Under the pieces are notes generated by a model. That model was not told the DNA's origin. It worked only from the letters and a program-made list of their open reading frames with translations, and ran no database searches. A stretch of DNA of 58,623 bases from Peptoniphilus_A sp022767005 (GTDB taxonomy: Bacteria; Bacillota; Clostridia; Tissierellales; Peptoniphilaceae). This document shows positions 31,698 to 38,364 of the stretch, in pieces; within the stretch, counting starts at the first letter, position 1; every line of letters begins with the position of its first letter. The translations under genes were made by a program, and so were the position numbers. The stretch is from the NCBI RefSeq assembly GCF_050315115.1, contig NZ_JBNPOJ010000011.1, positions 1-58,623 on the forward strand, in the 5' to 3' direction.

Positions 31698-31874
31698 TTA
31701 CAAACTAACTAAAAATTTAAAAAACTTGTCAATTACTGTTGTTCCTGCATATAAAATGTAAAATATTAATTTAATTCCAAAGCTAACAGCCAAGTAACCA
31801 AGAATAAATAGAATAGTAATCCCTATAAACCTTCGTATATTTATAGGTATCTTGTACCAGTTAAAAGTCTTCAT
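31698..31874 (-). CDS. small membrane protein
   Basis: Fifty-eight residues with a basic start (MKTFNWYKIPINIRRF) and two hydrophobic stretches (about 17-34 and 36-56). AGAGGATAGCG precedes the ATG, which lies inside the end of the previous gene. The overlap and ribosome site support expression. Function unknown. Confidence 0.55.
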   Translation of the reverse strand: MKTFNWYKIPINIRRFIGITILFILGYLAVSFGIKLIFYILYAGTTVIDKFFKFLVSL

Positions 31875-31992
31875 CGCTATCCTCTCTTTCTTTTTGCCAC
31901 TGTTTAAACTTGCCTACCATAAGACTTATAAAATCGTCCCAGTCAGCTTGTGCATCACTATACTCAATGGCAACATCAAAATTTTTGTCCAT
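31861..31992 (-). CDS. small acidic phage protein
   Basis: Forty-three residues: MDKNFDVAIEYSDAQADWDD, FISLMVGKFKQWQKERE and DSDEDF. It begins inside the end of the GIY-YIG-like gene and overlaps the following membrane protein gene by 14 bases. Highly acidic and helical. No family recognised. Confidence 0.55.
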   Translation of the reverse strand: MDKNFDVAIEYSDAQADWDDFISLMVGKFKQWQKEREDSDEDF

Positions 31993-32635
31993 AAGATCCC
32001 CCTAAAAACTTGTTGGTAAAGTAAATTTGTCCTTTACCAGTCATCTTAGTTGTTGTCGTCGTCCTTGTACTACCATCTGGATTATTAATTATCTTGTAAT
32101 ATTGTTTTTTAAATTCATCATCTGATATAGCAAGTTCATTAACATATAAATCTACTAATTTTAAAATATTTAAAATTCTTTCATACTTTTGAATTTCAAC
32201 TTGTAAATTTTCTTTTTCAAAATACTCCTTTGGCAACCTAGTTTCTAAGTAAAATTGTGATTTACAAAATTTAATTAATTCGTCAGCTAACTTCTCCTTT
32301 TCAGCATAAGCTGCTTCAAAATTTGTGTCATAAACAAGTTTATTTAGACCAGATACTGCTTTATCAAACTTTATATTGAATAATTCAGTTCCACTAACTC
32401 TATATTTTGAAAATACATCGTGCAAAATAAATTCATTCTCCCTAAAATTTACATGTTTAACACTTATTTTGAATCCAAACGAATTTATATTCGCGTAGTT
32501 TTTTAAATATGTTGTTATCCTTGAAATTCTTTCCTTGGGATTGTTCGAAGAGCCAATTTTTACCATTGATCCAAAATTAATAATATAGACGTATCCACCC
32601 GAATTTTTATTTTCAAAAATTCTTAAATCATTCAT
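31976..32635 (-). CDS. GIY-YIG-type nuclease-like protein (T5orf172/MUG113 group)
   Basis: A 219-residue protein. The N-terminal region has GGYVYIINFGSMVKIGSSNNPKERI, the YVYI...KIG-x-S-x-x-P-x-x-R form of the T5orf172/MUG113 branch of GIY-YIG nucleases, followed by FRENEFILHDVFSKYRVSGTELF with the usual conserved His and Glu. The C-terminal part is helical. The start at 32635 (MNDLRIF) follows AAAGGAGCAG. These proteins occur in phage early regions, sometimes fused to Bro-N; their target is not known. Confidence 0.8.
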   Translation of the reverse strand: MNDLRIFENKNSGGYVYIINFGSMVKIGSSNNPKERISRITTYLKNYANINSFGFKISVKHVNFRENEFILHDVFSKYRVSGTELFNIKFDKAVSGLNKLVYDTNFEAAYAEKEKLADELIKFCKSQFYLETRLPKEYFEKENLQVEIQKYERILNILKLVDLYVNELAISDDEFKKQYYKIINNPDGSTRTTTTTKMTGKGQIYFTNKFLGGSYGQKF

Positions 32636-32850
32636 TTCTGCTCCTTTATTTTTTTCATAAGTTTTGCCCATTCATTAATGACCTCATTAATACTGAGTGA
32701 TCTAACTTCTTCAATAGCCTCAATAGAAATCTTTTCCATTTCTTCAATCAAATCTCGAATATCATTGTCCAGCTTTTTCTCATACCAGTACATGAATATG
32801 CTACAAACGCATATCGATGTTACTACGCTTATTAACAATTCCAAATTCAT
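32632..32850 (-). CDS. small membrane-anchored phage protein
   Basis: Seventy-two residues. One N-terminal transmembrane helix (about 4-22, LLISVVTSICVCSIFMYW) followed by a charged helix (LDNDIRDLIEEMEKISIE). AAGGGATG-type site lies before the ATG. It overlaps the GIY-YIG-like gene by four bases. Function unknown. Confidence 0.55.
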   Translation of the reverse strand: MNLELLISVVTSICVCSIFMYWYEKKLDNDIRDLIEEMEKISIEAIEEVRSLSINEVINEWAKLMKKIKEQK

Positions 32851-32860
32851 CCCTTCCTTT

Positions 32861-33094
32861 TTAAACTTCTAAGTTTAGTTCTTCCAAATGAATAAAGTTT
32901 GACTCAAATTTTAATTTATTGTAACTATACTGTAGGACTGCGTATGCTTCTTCATATGTCAGTCCTTTTTTTCTCATGATTGAGATGACTTCTTCAGAAA
33001 TATTTTTAACATCAACATCAAAACAATTTTCAGCGGGATCATTTTCTTTTTTAAATTCCTGAAGATAAAGTTCTTTTATTTTTTCTTTTTCCAT
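32861..33094 (-). CDS. small phage protein of unknown function
   Basis: Seventy-seven residues, MEKEKIKELYLQEFKKEND, then VISIMRKKGLTYEEAYAVLQ and an acidic end. The segment KGLTYEEAYAVLQYSY is a helical motif often seen in short phage or ICE proteins next to cro-like genes. Its promoter would overlap the divergent gene at 33143. Function unknown. Confidence 0.6.
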   Translation of the reverse strand: MEKEKIKELYLQEFKKENDPAENCFDVDVKNISEEVISIMRKKGLTYEEAYAVLQYSYNKLKFESNFIHLEELNLEV

Positions 33095-33114
33095 AATTCA
33101 CCTTCCTTTTTATT

Positions 33115-33123
33115 TGATATAAT
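33115..33123 (+). promoter_or_regulatory. extended -10 promoter for a rightward prophage gene
   Basis: TGA TATAAT twenty bases before the ATG of the gene at 33143, pointing away from the surrounding early operon. Confidence 0.5.
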
Positions 33124-33142
33124 GCTTAAAGGGGGTAATTTA

Positions 33143-33490
33143 ATGAACCATCAACAAATAGATCTATCTGTTAAAGAAATTAAAATTTTAAAATACTATC
33201 TTAAAAATCCTAACTCTCCAATTTCCGATCACTCAATCAAAGATATAGAAAAATTAATATCTCTAGAATTATTAACAATTCCTAACCAAAGAGAAATCGA
33301 CATTGATACATATATAAATGCGTTTGGACATAGATCACTTGAAGTACAACCTCAAATTTTTTCTCTTACTGAAAAAGGTGAAATGTATCTCCAATTTTTG
33401 CGAAAAGATAGATTGAGATTCTACGCTCCTTTAGCGATATCAATATTTGCACTGATAATATCTGTAGCAGCTTTTATAAAATCATGGTAA
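33143..33490 (+). CDS. tail-anchored winged-helix-like protein, possible moron
   Basis: A 115-residue protein. The first 85 residues (LSVKEIKILKYYLKNPN, IEKLISLELLTI, FSLTEKGEMYLQFL) look like a winged-helix domain. A single transmembrane helix ends the chain (about 96-112, LAISIFALIISVAAF). The start at 33143 follows AAGGGGGTAATTT. It runs against the leftward early genes, has its own extended -10 box, and its 3' end overlaps a leftward gene by 17 bases. That gene also encodes a C-terminal membrane anchor. This isolated position suits a lysogenic conversion or superinfection-control gene. Confidence 0.65.
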   Translation: MNHQQIDLSVKEIKILKYYLKNPNSPISDHSIKDIEKLISLELLTIPNQREIDIDTYINAFGHRSLEVQPQIFSLTEKGEMYLQFLRKDRLRFYAPLAISIFALIISVAAFIKSW

Positions 33491-33713
33491 TAACAGCTAT
33501 GGTAATTGCTATAAGCGAAATACTCACGGGCAACCAAGACAGATCAGACTTGTTTTTTTCATAAATATAATTAAAACTATTTTTTCTGTCGTCTCCTATT
33601 AATTCAATTTCATCAAAATTAGATTCATTTAATAGGTTTTTAAATGTTTCATTTTGTAAAAGACTAAATAGACTTGAATTATCTCTGAAAACGAGTTTTA
33701 TTTTTTTCTTCAT
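33474..33713 (-). CDS. tail-anchored small protein
   Basis: A 79-residue protein: MKKKIKLVFRDNSSLFSLLQ, a soluble helical part, and a C-terminal transmembrane helix (about 60-79, LPVSISLIAITIAVITMIL). AAGGAGTAAGTA precedes ATG. It converges with and overlaps the rightward gene at 33143-33490. Together with the HTH gene just upstream it forms a short leftward unit. Function unknown. Confidence 0.6.
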   Translation of the reverse strand: MKKKIKLVFRDNSSLFSLLQNETFKNLLNESNFDEIELIGDDRKNSFNYIYEKNKSDLSWLPVSISLIAITIAVITMIL

Positions 33714-33729
33714 TACTTACTCCTTCCTT

Positions 33730-33897
33730 TTAAATCTCTAAAATCTTTAAAATTTGTTCTAATCTTTCAGAATTAGTTCTATTACCTTTAACTATGTCAA
33801 AAACATAACCCCCACTAATTCCCATTTCATCAGCTAACTTTCTGTATGTGTAGCCCTTTCTTTTCATTGCAATTTTAATTTTTTCTTCTGTAGTCAA
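33730..33897 (-). CDS. small helix-turn-helix protein
   Basis: Fifty-five residues from a TTG codon (33895-33897), MTTEEKIKIAMKRKGYTYRK, with a Cro/C1-type helix-turn-helix (YRKLADEMGISGGYVFDIVKG). GAGAGGAAAAT precedes the TTG; an internal ATG at residue 11 is an alternative. The fold is only the DNA-binding part. It lies 78 bases from the divergent gene at 33976 and may control it and the tail-anchored gene downstream. Confidence 0.65.
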   Translation of the reverse strand: MTTEEKIKIAMKRKGYTYRKLADEMGISGGYVFDIVKGNRTNSERLEQILKILEI

Positions 33898-33946
33898 ATT
33901 TTCCTCTCACCTTTTTATCTTTCATAATCCTTTAAATCATTTTTGA

Positions 33947-33955
33947 TGGTATACT
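33947..33955 (+). promoter_or_regulatory. extended -10 promoter for the DUF4145-like gene
   Basis: TGG TATACT, 21 bases before the GTG start at 33976. The -35 region is weak. Confidence 0.45.
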
Positions 33956-33975
33956 TAAATCAAGGAGGTAATTTT

Positions 33976-34629
33976 GTGAAAACAACCCAAACTAAGTTTT
34001 TCTATAATAATCATGAGCATAAGCTCTTAGTTCCATCAAACTGCCCATATTGTGGTCAAATTGCCCATTCATCTTACATAAGTAATGCAAGCCTTGAATT
34101 TGACCAAAATTCCAAATATTTTATAATAGCTTTACAATCTAATTGCTGTGATAAAATTTATATAGCTAGCTATTTATTTGAATATAAAACCCAACAATTT
34201 ACTTTTTTGAATTTTTATCCTAGCCAAAATCCAAACCCACTTCCTGAAAATATTGCTAATATATCTCCAAGATTTGTTTCAATGTATTCACAAGCTTTAG
34301 CATCAGAAAGAAATAATCACTTTGAATTAGCCGCCTGTGGATACAGAAATTCAATAGAAATCCTTATAAAAGACTATGCAATCAAAGTTCTTAAAGAAAA
34401 CCCTGAAGAAGTAGTTAAAAAATCACTTTTTAAAGCAATTGAAGATTATCTGCCTAAGGATCTTCTAAACACAGCTGATGTTGTAAGAATTCTAGGTAAT
34501 GACAACACTCACTATCTTAGAAAATATAAAGATATAGATTTTCCAAAATTAAAAAATTATTTAGAAATCTTCATAGGACAAATTGACACGCAGTATAAAA
34601 TACTTAATCCTCCTGTGAGCCGTCTTTAG
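33976..34629 (+). CDS. DUF4145-like protein, possible moron
   Basis: A 217-residue protein starting at GTG (33976-33978) with AAGGAGGTAATTTT just before it. N-terminal cysteines (NCPYCGQ near 22-28 and later NCCDK) suggest a zinc site. The C-terminal half (LASERNNHFELAACGYRNSIEILIKDYA, then ILGNDNTHYLRKYKDIDF) matches the DUF4145 family, which appears alone or in restriction and defence proteins. It faces against the early operon and has its own promoter. A superinfection or defence role is inference only. Confidence 0.75.
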   Translation: MKTTQTKFFYNNHEHKLLVPSNCPYCGQIAHSSYISNASLEFDQNSKYFIIALQSNCCDKIYIASYLFEYKTQQFTFLNFYPSQNPNPLPENIANISPRFVSMYSQALASERNNHFELAACGYRNSIEILIKDYAIKVLKENPEEVVKKSLFKAIEDYLPKDLLNTADVVRILGNDNTHYLRKYKDIDFPKLKNYLEIFIGQIDTQYKILNPPVSRL

Positions 34630-34780
34630 TAAATTTCATATTCAATTCTATGTTGGCAAGTTCATAAGCGATTGACCTTGCCTCTTTTAATAATTCCAAA
34701 TATCGATTCAATTTTTCTAATGAATCATCAAGTCCATCAATCGTTAAATCGGCTTTTAAGCCACCCATATTTAAGTTCAT
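34604..34780 (-). CDS. small phage protein of unknown function
   Basis: Fifty-eight residues, MNLNMGGLKADLTIDGLDDS, a helix (LEKLNRYLELLKEARSIAYE) and a short end. AAGGAAGG stands before the ATG. Its 3' end overlaps the convergent DUF4145-like gene by 26 bases. The form, a beta hairpin plus a helix, resembles short proteins next to phage cro genes. Function unknown. Confidence 0.55.
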   Translation of the reverse strand: MNLNMGGLKADLTIDGLDDSLEKLNRYLELLKEARSIAYELANIELNMKFTKDGSQED

Positions 34781-34801
34781 AAATCAAACCTTCCTTTTAC
34801 A

Positions 34802-34987
34802 TCAATCAATTATTTCAACTCTATCAAGTGCAAATTCCAATAATTCACATGCAATAGTTGAATAATCCTTATTAACTTCACTAGCGATAGCCCTTACTCT
34901 TTCAGCAACAGCTGGATTAACTCTTATAACATCAGTGCATGGTTTATAATTCTTCTCAATTTTTAAAATCAATTTTTCATCTTTCAT
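34802..34987 (-). CDS. small phage protein, possible ribbon-helix-helix
   Basis: Sixty-one residues: KLILKIEKNYKPCTDVIRVNP then AVAERVRAIASEVNKDYSTIACELLEFALDRV. The strand-helix-helix pattern with conserved hydrophobics fits the ribbon-helix-helix fold of small repressors, but the match is by pattern only. The gene lies downstream of cro in the early operon. Confidence 0.6.
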   Translation of the reverse strand: MKDEKLILKIEKNYKPCTDVIRVNPAVAERVRAIASEVNKDYSTIACELLEFALDRVEIID

Positions 34988-35180
34988 TTTTAAACCTCCA
35001 TTTTTTATTTAACCTTCCATTATTTCGTTTTTTATCAAATCATTTATTTTTTACAACATACCAAGAATATTCAAATATTTTAGATAATTAAAAATTTATT
35101 TATCTTTATTTTCATTACTGCTCCTTTCTTTGTTTTTTGCTTCTTAATGCTTAAATTAATACTTATTACTTCTTTATTTT

Positions 35181-35198
35181 TGTTTCCTTTTTGTCTAC
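35181..35198. repeat. 18-bp repeat, copy next to the cro 3' end
   Basis: TGTTTCCTTTTTGTCTAC; it differs by one base from the copy at 35428-35445. It directly abuts the cro-like stop codon. Possible second operator. The 210-base gap to the next gene (34988-35198) otherwise holds only an 11-codon frame with a good ribosome site. Confidence 0.55.
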
Positions 35199-35408
35199 TT
35201 ATTGGGTGAAAAAAATTGATTTTCTCTCATTTTCTTCTTTAATTTCAAGTATTTTGCATAGTATTTCCATTTCTTTAACTGTAAACTCTGAGATATTATT
35301 AATTTTATTATAAAATGCAGTTCGAGATAGATCTAACTTTTCTGATATAAAGGCTATTTTTAGCCCTTTTTCACGTATCTTATTTTTTAATTTTTCTGAA
35401 TCAGTCAT
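35199..35408 (-). CDS. Cro-like repressor
   Basis: A 69-residue helix-turn-helix protein: KLKNKIREKGLKIAFISEKLDLSRTAFYNKINN. It is the first gene of the leftward early operon, downstream of a consensus promoter (35452-35480), and is divergent from the cI-like gene, the classic switch layout. The DUF739/Cro-like families of Firmicutes phages have this size. It would repress the cI side or its own promoter. Confidence 0.82.
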   Translation of the reverse strand: MTDSEKLKNKIREKGLKIAFISEKLDLSRTAFYNKINNISEFTVKEMEILCKILEIKEENERKSIFFTQ

Positions 35409-35427
35409 TATAGCACCCCCTTAGTTT

Positions 35428-35445
35428 TGTTTCTTTTTTGTCTAC
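35428..35445. repeat. 18-bp repeat, operator-site copy
   Basis: TGTTTCTTTTTTGTCTAC, one mismatch from 35181-35198. It lies at the expected start of the leftward early transcript, where repressor binding would block it. Confidence 0.55.
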
Positions 35446-35451
35446 ACTTAT

Positions 35452-35480
35452 ATTGTATTGTTCAGTTTCCAAATTGTCAA
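35452..35480 (-). promoter_or_regulatory. leftward early promoter
   Basis: TTGACA (35475-35480), 17 bases, TACAAT (35452-35457) on the minus strand. The start near 35446 falls at the edge of the 18-bp repeat. It drives cro and the early operon. Confidence 0.75.
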
Positions 35481-35508
35481 CATTTATTTTCAAAAAAGTT
35501 TATTTTTA

Positions 35509-35538
35509 TTGACAAAATGGGTACAAATAAACTAGAAT
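35509..35538 (+). promoter_or_regulatory. promoter of the cI-like repressor
   Basis: TTGACA (35509-35514), 18 bases, TAGAAT (35533-35538), followed by AAGGAG and the ATG at 35561. Confidence 0.7.
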
Positions 35539-35560
35539 TAATTTACAAGGAGAATTCAGT

Positions 35561-36151
35561 ATGAATATTTATGGCAAAATAAAACAACGAAGAGAAGAAT
35601 TACAAATGTCAATGCAAGACTTGGCAGATAAATTAGGATATAAAAGCAGATCAACCATTCAAAAAATTGAAAGTGGTCAAAGGGATATTTCACAATCTCA
35701 AATAATAGCATTTGCTAAAGCACTTGATGTAACACCAGCCTATTTAATGGGTTGGGAAGATAATAGTAATCTAAATAAAATTATAGGAACTGAGTTTGGA
35801 GCTCCTTACACAAAGGCTAATGAAATGATGAAAACCCATCTTAATGGTGTATTACGTTGGATAACTGATAAGCTTCAAAGTCCTAAGGATACAATCCTAT
35901 TAACAAAACATTTTGATGAACTTCTTTTGGGTTATAAAAAACTTATTGAAAGATATCTGCAAGCAAATCTCCTTTGGAATAAAAGTTCTGAAATTATTAT
36001 AAAAGAATACAAAGAAAAATATCCTAATATTAACGAAGATGAAATTATATCCAAGTATTTTCAAAATGAACTTTCTTTAGAAATTAATAACATTTGTAAC
36101 AAAATACAATCACTTCCTACCTGGAGAAGAATTTATTATGATGATTTATAA
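35561..36151 (+). CDS. cI-like repressor without a peptidase domain
   Basis: A 196-residue protein. The N-terminal domain (about 1-70) is a Cro/C1 helix-turn-helix: KQRREELQMSMQDLADKLGYKSRSTIQKIESGQRDIS, then YLMGWED. Residues about 75-196 are helical (LRWITDKLQSPKDTILLTKHF, ERYLQANLLWNKSSEII) and do not resemble the LexA/CI S24 peptidase normally attached. The tail of such a peptidase is encoded by the next, overlapping frame. The C-terminal half may therefore be a replacement, and RecA-dependent self-cleavage seems unlikely. Confidence 0.85.
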   Translation: MNIYGKIKQRREELQMSMQDLADKLGYKSRSTIQKIESGQRDISQSQIIAFAKALDVTPAYLMGWEDNSNLNKIIGTEFGAPYTKANEMMKTHLNGVLRWITDKLQSPKDTILLTKHFDELLLGYKKLIERYLQANLLWNKSSEIIIKEYKEKYPNINEDEIISKYFQNELSLEINNICNKIQSLPTWRRIYYDDL

Positions 36152-36335
36152 TCAAACAACAATAGCTGCGGTTCTTATTGATGATAAGGCAACTTTAAAA
36201 AGATTTAGCAAAACAAATGATAGTGTAATACTTCAGGCTGAAAATCCAAGCATGACAGATTGGCCAAGAATTTATACAAGTGGCAATATACGGGTTTTAG
36301 GAAAATTAGTAGGTGTATATAGTAAAAAAGAATAA
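36138..36335 (+). CDS. detached C-terminal half of an S24 (LexA/CI) peptidase domain
   Basis: Sixty-five residues: MMIYNQTTIAAVLIDDKATL, KRFSKTNDSVILQAENPSM, and VLGKLVGVYSKKE. That is the second half of the S24 fold: the catalytic Lys in ATLKRF, the L-x-x-x-NP turn and the last strand with GKLVGV. The first half with the Ser nucleophile is missing, and a stop (36078-36080) closes the frame upstream. It overlaps the repressor gene by 14 bases in another frame. It is probably a remnant left by a recombination event; whether it is translated is unknown. Confidence 0.7.
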   Translation: MMIYNQTTIAAVLIDDKATLKRFSKTNDSVILQAENPSMTDWPRIYTSGNIRVLGKLVGVYSKKE

Positions 36336-36362
36336 GAGAGTGCAGTGCGCAAGCACTCTCTT
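36334..36362 (+). terminator. terminator-like hairpin after the repressor
   Basis: AAGAGAGTGC (36334-36343) pairs perfectly with GCACTCTCTT (36353-36362). The following T-run is poor (TTAACTTTAA), so termination may be partial. Confidence 0.55.
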
Positions 36363-36495
36363 AACTTTAATCAAGAAAAGTGTTACAGGAATTTTTTTAG
36401 AAATTTAAGGGAATATTAAAATGTAATTATTTAAAAGTAGCAAAGAAAAATAAATAAAAAAAATAGAGGACGTGCAAAACACATCCCCTAATAAA

Positions 36496-36535
36496 GTGGT
36501 ATAAAAACCAGTTCCAATCACTTATATTATACCAC
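36496..36535. promoter_or_regulatory. inverted repeat before the integrase
   Basis: GTGGTATAA (36496-36504) and TTATACCAC (36527-36535) frame a -10-like TATTAT region 22 bases before the integrase start. It may be an operator or a recombinase-associated site. The surrounding 36363-36556 holds no gene. Confidence 0.4.
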
Positions 36536-36556
36536 AAAATAAGGAGGTATAAAACA

Positions 36557-38065
36557 TTGAAAAAAGCAGTCGCTTATGGCAGATACTCGACTGATATGCA
36601 GAGAGAAGAAAGTATCGATGCTCAATTTAGAGCAATTAGAGATTACTGCGATAGAAACAAAATTGAATTAGTAAGCACTTATGCAGATGAGGGTATCTCT
36701 GGGACTACAGATAATAGACCTGAGTTTCAGAGAATGATAAAAGATGCTGAGTTGGGAGCATTTGACTATGTCATAGTCCATAAACTAGACAGATTTTCCC
36801 GTAGTAAATACGATAGTGCGATTTATAAAAGAAAATTAAAACTACTTGATGTCCAGTTACTGTCAGTCTTAGAAAACTTAGACGGATCTCCAGAGTCCTT
36901 AATCTTGGAATCAGTCTTAGAGGGTATGAGTGAGTATTACTCCAGGAACTTATCAAGGGAAGTTAAAAAAGGCATGAGGGAAAATGCTTTAAAATGCAAG
37001 TTTAATGGCGGCATTCCCCCACTAGGCTATGATATAGATGATGATAAAAATTATGTAATAAATGCCCACGAGGCAGAGGCTATAAAATTAATATTTGATA
37101 TGTTTACAAAAAATTATAGTTATTCTGAGATGATGAGAAAATTGAATAGCTTAGGGTATAAGACTAAAAGAGGCCGTGAGTTTACCAGGAATAGTTTCTA
37201 CGAGATTTTAAACAATGAGAGGTATATTGGTACCTATTTCTACTCAAAAGAGGACTACGATGGATTTAGAGGAAAAAGAAATTATCATAAGAAAAGGGAT
37301 AAAAGTAAAATGATTAGAATTGAAAATGGTGTGCCAGCAATAATTGATAAAGATACATGGGCAAAGGCACAAGAAAAAATAAAAAATAATAAAAACTTAA
37401 ATCGCATAAATAAAAATGGTAGATTTTATCTACTTACTGGACTAATTTTCTGTGGTGAGTGTGGCTCTCCTATGAGTGGTAATATGCAGAGCAATAACCA
37501 AGGCAACAGATATTATTATTATAAGTGCAATAGGAAGTCAAGGACACACAAATGTCACGCTCCAGTAGTAAGAGCAGAAAAAATTGAAAAAGAAGTATTA
37601 GACTGCTTTGACGATGTGATTTTTACACAAACTAATAAAGATGCAGTTATAAAATCTATGCTTAAATTTTTAGATAAAGAAACTGATACAACAGATCACA
37701 AAAAAAGCCTAGAAAAAGAATTGACAACAGTAGAAAAGCAAATAGAAAATATTTTAGATGCAATTATAAGTGGTATATCATCTCCAAGTGTAAATGAAAA
37801 ATTAAAAGAATTGGAAACAAAAAAAGAGACACTCAAAGCTAGTATCTCAAGATGTAATATTATATCTTACAAGTCCTCAAATTTAATCGACGAGATCAAA
37901 GAGTTTTTAAATAAAAATAACTCCATCTACGATTTTACACCACAAGAACAGTCAGTAATTCTAAAGAATTTTATCGACAAAATCACTTATAAGGACAAAA
38001 AAATCACAGTCCAACTAAAAATGTTAGACCGTGCGGATATCTATGGTGCGGGAAAGAGGACTTGA
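36557..38065 (+). CDS. large serine integrase
   Basis: A 502-residue large serine recombinase. The resolvase domain holds the catalytic Ser11 (AYGRYSTDMQ), then IVHKLDRFSRSKYD and the E-helix. The recombinase domain follows (PPLGYDIDDDKNYVINAHEAEAIKLIF), then a zinc ribbon (FCGECGSPM and YKCNRK...HKCHAP) and a coiled coil (about 380-440). It starts with TTG (36557-36559) after AAGGAGGT. The last seven codons lie inside the tRNA-Leu gene on the other strand, placing the attachment site at that tRNA. Confidence 0.95.
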   Translation: MKKAVAYGRYSTDMQREESIDAQFRAIRDYCDRNKIELVSTYADEGISGTTDNRPEFQRMIKDAELGAFDYVIVHKLDRFSRSKYDSAIYKRKLKLLDVQLLSVLENLDGSPESLILESVLEGMSEYYSRNLSREVKKGMRENALKCKFNGGIPPLGYDIDDDKNYVINAHEAEAIKLIFDMFTKNYSYSEMMRKLNSLGYKTKRGREFTRNSFYEILNNERYIGTYFYSKEDYDGFRGKRNYHKKRDKSKMIRIENGVPAIIDKDTWAKAQEKIKNNKNLNRINKNGRFYLLTGLIFCGECGSPMSGNMQSNNQGNRYYYYKCNRKSRTHKCHAPVVRAEKIEKEVLDCFDDVIFTQTNKDAVIKSMLKFLDKETDTTDHKKSLEKELTTVEKQIENILDAIISGISSPSVNEKLKELETKKETLKASISRCNIISYKSSNLIDEIKEFLNKNNSIYDFTPQEQSVILKNFIDKITYKDKKITVQLKMLDRADIYGAGKRT

Positions 38066-38127
38066 ACCCCCACTCCGTTGGAACTAGATCCTAAGTCTAG
38101 CGCGTCTGCCAATTCCGCCATTCCCGC
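38044..38127 (-). tRNA. tRNA-Leu (UAG anticodon)
   Basis: The minus strand folds as a tRNA. The acceptor stem GCGGGAA pairs with TTCCCGC, with discriminator A (38047) and an encoded CCA (38044-38046). The anticodon arm is CTAGA-CTTAGGA-TCTAG, giving anticodon UAG for leucine. The variable arm is long, as in leucine tRNAs, and GGTTCAAGTCC forms the T loop. Its 3' end overlaps the integrase gene by 22 bases, as expected for a phage that integrated there. Confidence 0.95.
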
Positions 38128-38364
38128 ATGAAGTTTTAATAACAAAATACATTATACGCACCAAATAAAAATTTGTCAATACTTTTTTACAAAAACTTTA
38201 TAAAGCTTTTTACAATTTACATAAAATTTAATTTTATTTTTAATTTTAATGTATTATAATATTAAATCAAAAGATAAATGTTTTTTTTAATTTAGATAAA
38301 TTTTGTATGATTTTTAAAATATACAATCTATAATCCACATAGGGACTATATAAGGAGGAAAAAG

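Noticed and set aside
35104..35150. Eleven-codon ORF MKIKINKFLII with a good ribosome site (minus strand)
   Set aside because: Too short to support as a gene; may be a decayed leader.
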